A DNA stretch of 8,110 nucleotides from CAMTUW01 sp947085035 (GTDB taxonomy: Bacteria > Actinomycetota > Coriobacteriia > Anaerosomatales > PHET01): positions 1-8,110 of the forward strand of contig CAMTUW010000038.1 of the NCBI GenBank assembly GCA_947085035.1. Reading direction: 5' to 3'. This document shows positions 5,567-8,110 of this stretch, piece after piece. Under the pieces are notes generated by a model. The model was given only the letters and a program-made list of their open reading frames with translations. It was not told where the DNA came from and ran no database searches. Made by a program: the position numbers and the translations under genes. Every line of letters begins with the position of its first letter. Within the stretch, counting starts at the first letter, position 1.

Positions 5567-7429
5567 GTGATCTATCTCTCGCAGATTCTCGGCAAGCCGT
5601 TGATCGACGCGGCGGGCTCAGAGATCGGAACCATCTCAGACATCTCCATCGCCACGGGCGAGGTCTTTCCGCGCGTCACGTCGCTCGCGTTCCTCGGGCC
5701 CGACAAGACACCGTTCATGCTGTCGTGGCGCAAATACGTCGCGAAATTCGATGTCACCGAGACGGTGCTCAACGTGCCCGCTCGCGAGATTCGCTTCAGC
5801 TACCTGCAGCCCGATGAGGTGCTCCTCCATCGCGATCTGCTTAACAAGCAGATCATCGACACCCAGGGCATGAAGGTCGTTCGAGTCAACGATCTCAAGT
5901 TGTCCGAATCGCGCAACCAGCTTCGCCTTCTGGGTGCCGAGGTGGGCTTGCGCGGCGTCCTGCGCGGCATCTCACCCGTGGCCGAGCGCTTCGCGAGTCG
6001 ACTGGCCGCACTGTTCGGGGGCTCGCTTTCCGAGAACCTCATCGCATGGAACTACATGGACCTGCTCGACCGCGACCTCTCGCAGGTCAAGCTCTCGGTC
6101 ACCCACCGGCGCCTGCACGAGCTGCACCCGGCAGACGTCGCCGACATTCTCGAACAACTCGCTCCCCCGCAGCGGGCGGCGATCGTCGCTCACCTCGACA
6201 ACGAGGCGGCCGCCGACACCATCACCGCTTTGGAAGACGAGTTCCAAGCCGACATCATCGATGGCCTTCCCGAGAACCGAGCGTCGGAACTGCTCGCCGA
6301 GATGGACCCTGACGATGCTGCCGACATCATCGGCGACCTGCCCAACGACAAGGCGGAGCGCCTGCTTCGCCTGATGGGCGTCGAGGAAGCGCGGGCGATC
6401 CACGGCCTTCTCGGCTACAAGGAAAAGACCGCTGGCGGCATCATGACGTCGGAGGTCACGACGGTGACCGAGGAGATGACGGTCGGCGATGTCATCGAGC
6501 ACCTGCGCGAGGTCGCCGAGGATCGGGAGAGCACCCACTACATCTACGTGATCGCGGGAGAACGCCAGCTCACCGGCGTGATCTCGCTGCGCGACCTGCT
6601 GATCGCCACGCCCGATACCCCGGTGGCCGATCTCGCCACCCGCGACCTGTTCACCGCAAGCCCCGACGACGACCAGGAGCTCGTGGCCGAGCAGATGAGC
6701 AAGTACGACCTGCTCGCCATGCCTGTCGTGGACGAGAACGGGGTGCTGCTCGGCATCGTCACCGTTGACGACGCGCTCGACGTGCTCGAGGAGGAGGCCG
6801 AGGAGGATCTCGCGCTCGCCACCGGCGCGGCTCACGATCGCGGTCCCGCGGCGTCGCTGTGGTGGTGGATCATGCGGCGCAGCACATGGGCGATCATCTG
6901 GATCGCCGTGCTGTTCGGAGTGCATGTCGCGGTTCAGACCTTCGAGCTCTGGGCCCGTCCTGAAGCAGCTGAATGGCTCGCGGGAAGCCTCTCGCTCACC
7001 GTCTACGCCTCGATTCTGCTGCCCATTCTCCTTCGTACCGGCGAGGAGTCCTCGTCGCGCGCGGTGATGGAGCTCATCTCGGGAGTCGACGAGGTGGAGC
7101 GCCCGTCGCTCCCTCGGCGCCTGCTCACCGAGGGAGGCGTGGGTCTGGGCGTGGGCGGCGTGGCCGGGCTGGTGGGGTTCGGGCTGGTCGAGATCGTGGC
7201 GGGGCCGGAGAACCTTGGCGCGGCCGCACTGTTCGGAGTGATCACCGCGCTCGCGGTCCTGCTCACGGTGCTCTTCTGCGGGCTTCTAGCCGAGCTGGCA
7301 CTGCGGCGCAGCGACAAAGACGAGCCTGTCTCGTCCACGATGCTCTCGACGACCGCAATGCTCTTCTCGGCCGCGATCTACATAGGGCTGTCGTTCGCTG
7401 GCGGCTGGCTGCTCTCGATCCTGGGATGA
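5567..7429 (+). CDS. mgtE: MgtE-family magnesium transporter-like protein with PRC-barrels, MgtE_N and CBS domains
   Basis: This 620-residue protein begins with two PRC-barrel-like repeats (about 1-75, YLSQILGKPLIDAAGSEIG; and 85-150, LLNKQIIDTQGMKV). Next is the MgtE N domain (about 180-285), with repeated helices such as LHPADVADILEQL and MDPDDAADIIGDL and ending in KTAGGIMT (287-294). Two CBS domains follow (about 292-350 and 356-412; VVDENGVLLGIVTVDDALDV). Five membrane helices lie at about 440-463, 474-491, 521-545, 550-577 and 590-619. The family forms dimeric Mg2+ channels whose cytoplasmic domains sense Mg2+. The channel part is divergent: the GGN segment after the second helix reads LPILLRTGEESSSR (P486), and the last helix has hydrophobic residues around 597-600 where MgtE carries its pore Asp. 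The start is a GTG with AGGAGGG 7 bases upstream, buried in a hairpin. The M-box in the leader supports a magnesium role. The family is certain; Mg2+ conduction is not. Confidence 0.9.
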   Translation: MIYLSQILGKPLIDAAGSEIGTISDISIATGEVFPRVTSLAFLGPDKTPFMLSWRKYVAKFDVTETVLNVPAREIRFSYLQPDEVLLHRDLLNKQIIDTQGMKVVRVNDLKLSESRNQLRLLGAEVGLRGVLRGISPVAERFASRLAALFGGSLSENLIAWNYMDLLDRDLSQVKLSVTHRRLHELHPADVADILEQLAPPQRAAIVAHLDNEAAADTITALEDEFQADIIDGLPENRASELLAEMDPDDAADIIGDLPNDKAERLLRLMGVEEARAIHGLLGYKEKTAGGIMTSEVTTVTEEMTVGDVIEHLREVAEDRESTHYIYVIAGERQLTGVISLRDLLIATPDTPVADLATRDLFTASPDDDQELVAEQMSKYDLLAMPVVDENGVLLGIVTVDDALDVLEEEAEEDLALATGAAHDRGPAASLWWWIMRRSTWAIIWIAVLFGVHVAVQTFELWARPEAAEWLAGSLSLTVYASILLPILLRTGEESSSRAVMELISGVDEVERPSLPRRLLTEGGVGLGVGGVAGLVGFGLVEIVAGPENLGAAALFGVITALAVLLTVLFCGLLAELALRRSDKDEPVSSTMLSTTAMLFSAAIYIGLSFAGGWLLSILG

Positions 7430-7469
7430 GTGGGCGCGCCATCTGTCGCAGAAACCCGTCTGAGCGCCA

Positions 7470-7475
7470 TACTGT
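7470..7475 (+). promoter_or_regulatory. weak candidate -10 box for the cyclo-ligase gene
   Basis: TACTGT fits TANNNT in the 79-base gap after mgtE and would start RNA near 7482, leaving about 27 leader bases. Only a mediocre GTCGCA (7445-7450) lies upstream as a -35. Read-through from mgtE is equally possible, since I see no terminator in the gap. Confidence 0.25.
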
Positions 7476-7508
7476 ACTGAGTCGGTTCGCGACAACGGTG
7501 GGACAGCA

Positions 7509-8105
7509 GTGAAGATCGAGCCGCAGGCAACCATCGGCGCCGCAAAGGACGCCGCCAGAGCGGAGATGCGAGCGGTACGTCGCGCTCTGGGCGATGATTC
7601 GCGTGAGTCCGCCTCTCGGGCCGCGACGGAGCGGCTCGTCGCAGTGCCCGCGATAGCGCTGGCCCGATTGGTGTTGGTGTACAGCGCGACCCCCGATGAG
7701 CTGGACCCGGCGTGGGCGGTGGCGATCCTGCGAGCACGCGGTGTGGCGATCGCATACCCACGCATGGCGGACGCGGGTGGGCTGGACCTGCACACGGTTG
7801 GGAGCTCCGATGAACTCGTGGCCGGGCGCCTCGGGATACGTGAGCCCCAGATTGACGCCAGCCGGGTGACGCCCGGGCAGATCGATGCCGTTGTCGTGCC
7901 GTGCGTCGCCTTCGACGAAGAGCTGCGACGTCTGGGCTATGGCGGCGGATACTACGATCGACTGCTCCCGACGCTTCGGGCCGACTGCGTGCGCATTGGT
8001 ATCGCCTTCGACGAGCAGCGACTTGAAGAAGTGCCTGCCGAGAAGCACGATGTGCGCCTGGATGCGGTCGTCACGCCAACGAGGACGCTGCGCGGCGCGG
8101 ACTGA
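7509..8105 (+). CDS. 5-formyltetrahydrofolate cyclo-ligase (MTHFS)
   Basis: This enzyme converts 5-formyltetrahydrofolate to 5,10-methenyltetrahydrofolate using ATP, returning stored folate to one-carbon metabolism in the cytoplasm. The protein is 198 residues, the usual family length. It has the N-terminal basic helix (K13, R17, R21, R24) expected to bind phosphates, a YSATPDELDP segment, GIREP, and the diagnostic GYGGGYYDRLL starting at residue 143. It ends with the typical HDVRLDAVVTPTRTL region. The start is a GTG with GGTGGGA about 6 bases upstream; no better in-frame start is seen. The gene lies 79 bases after mgtE on the same strand, perhaps co-transcribed. Its TGA is followed at once by GTG at 8106, which could begin another gene, but the window ends there. 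Confidence 0.95.
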   Translation: MKIEPQATIGAAKDAARAEMRAVRRALGDDSRESASRAATERLVAVPAIALARLVLVYSATPDELDPAWAVAILRARGVAIAYPRMADAGGLDLHTVGSSDELVAGRLGIREPQIDASRVTPGQIDAVVVPCVAFDEELRRLGYGGGYYDRLLPTLRADCVRIGIAFDEQRLEEVPAEKHDVRLDAVVTPTRTLRGAD

Positions 8106-8110
8106 GTGAG

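Noticed and set aside
5269..5817. Plus-strand Cys-rich frame from a GTG at 5269 as a leader peptide
   Set aside because: A weak GAGGGA lies upstream, but the frame crosses the terminator and the mgtE start with Arg/Ser-rich sequence. A short regulatory peptide cannot be excluded, but nothing supports it.
5972..6925. 317-codon minus-strand frame opposite mgtE
   Set aside because: It is antisense to well-conserved MgtE_N and CBS coding sequence; its own translation is His/Val/Arg-rich with no motif.
7436..7470. Direct repeat GCGCCAT at 7436 and 7464 as an operator
   Set aside because: Seven bases in GC-rich DNA at 28-base spacing, with no symmetry; easily chance.

Overview
The window is GC-rich bacterial DNA with dense coding, GTG as well as ATG starts, one probable leaderless start and an actinobacterial-style M-box. 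I infer a high-GC Actinomycetota, possibly a deep-branching, Coriobacteriia-like lineage. No rRNA, tRNA or marker gene is present to fix this. I see no insertion sequence, phage gene or CRISPR array, and codon use looks uniform.

Left third (1-3892, minus strand): an apparent three-gene operon read right to left. It encodes a GNAT acetyltransferase with an N-terminal Cys/His cluster, a calcineurin-like DNA exonuclease of the SbcD/YhaO type, and a large AAA/SMC-like ATPase of the YhaN type. The ATPase overlaps the exonuclease by 4 bases and runs off the left edge. Its coiled coil is interrupted by a two-helix membrane hairpin. The two larger proteins probably form a membrane-tethered Mre11/Rad50-like complex; the acetyltransferase's part is unknown.

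Centre (3893-4928): a 145-base divergent promoter region, then a HAD phosphatase whose start codon lies 6 bases after a TANNNT -10 box, as in leaderless mRNAs.

Regulatory leader (4929-5566): 638 bases with no convincing protein gene but many RNA elements. They are stem-loops after the HAD gene, a clear M-box (ykoK) magnesium riboswitch, a terminator-like hairpin with a T-run, a run of further hairpins, and a long hairpin that buries the Shine-Dalgarno sequence of the next gene. This reads as a multi-layer control leader for mgtE and is the most interesting part of the window.

Right third (5567-8110): an MgtE-family protein with two PRC-barrel-like domains, the MgtE N domain, two CBS domains and five membrane helices. 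Its channel region seems to lack the usual MgtE pore signatures, although the M-box ties it to magnesium. A 5-formyltetrahydrofolate cyclo-ligase gene follows, and a possible GTG start lies directly after its stop at the right edge.
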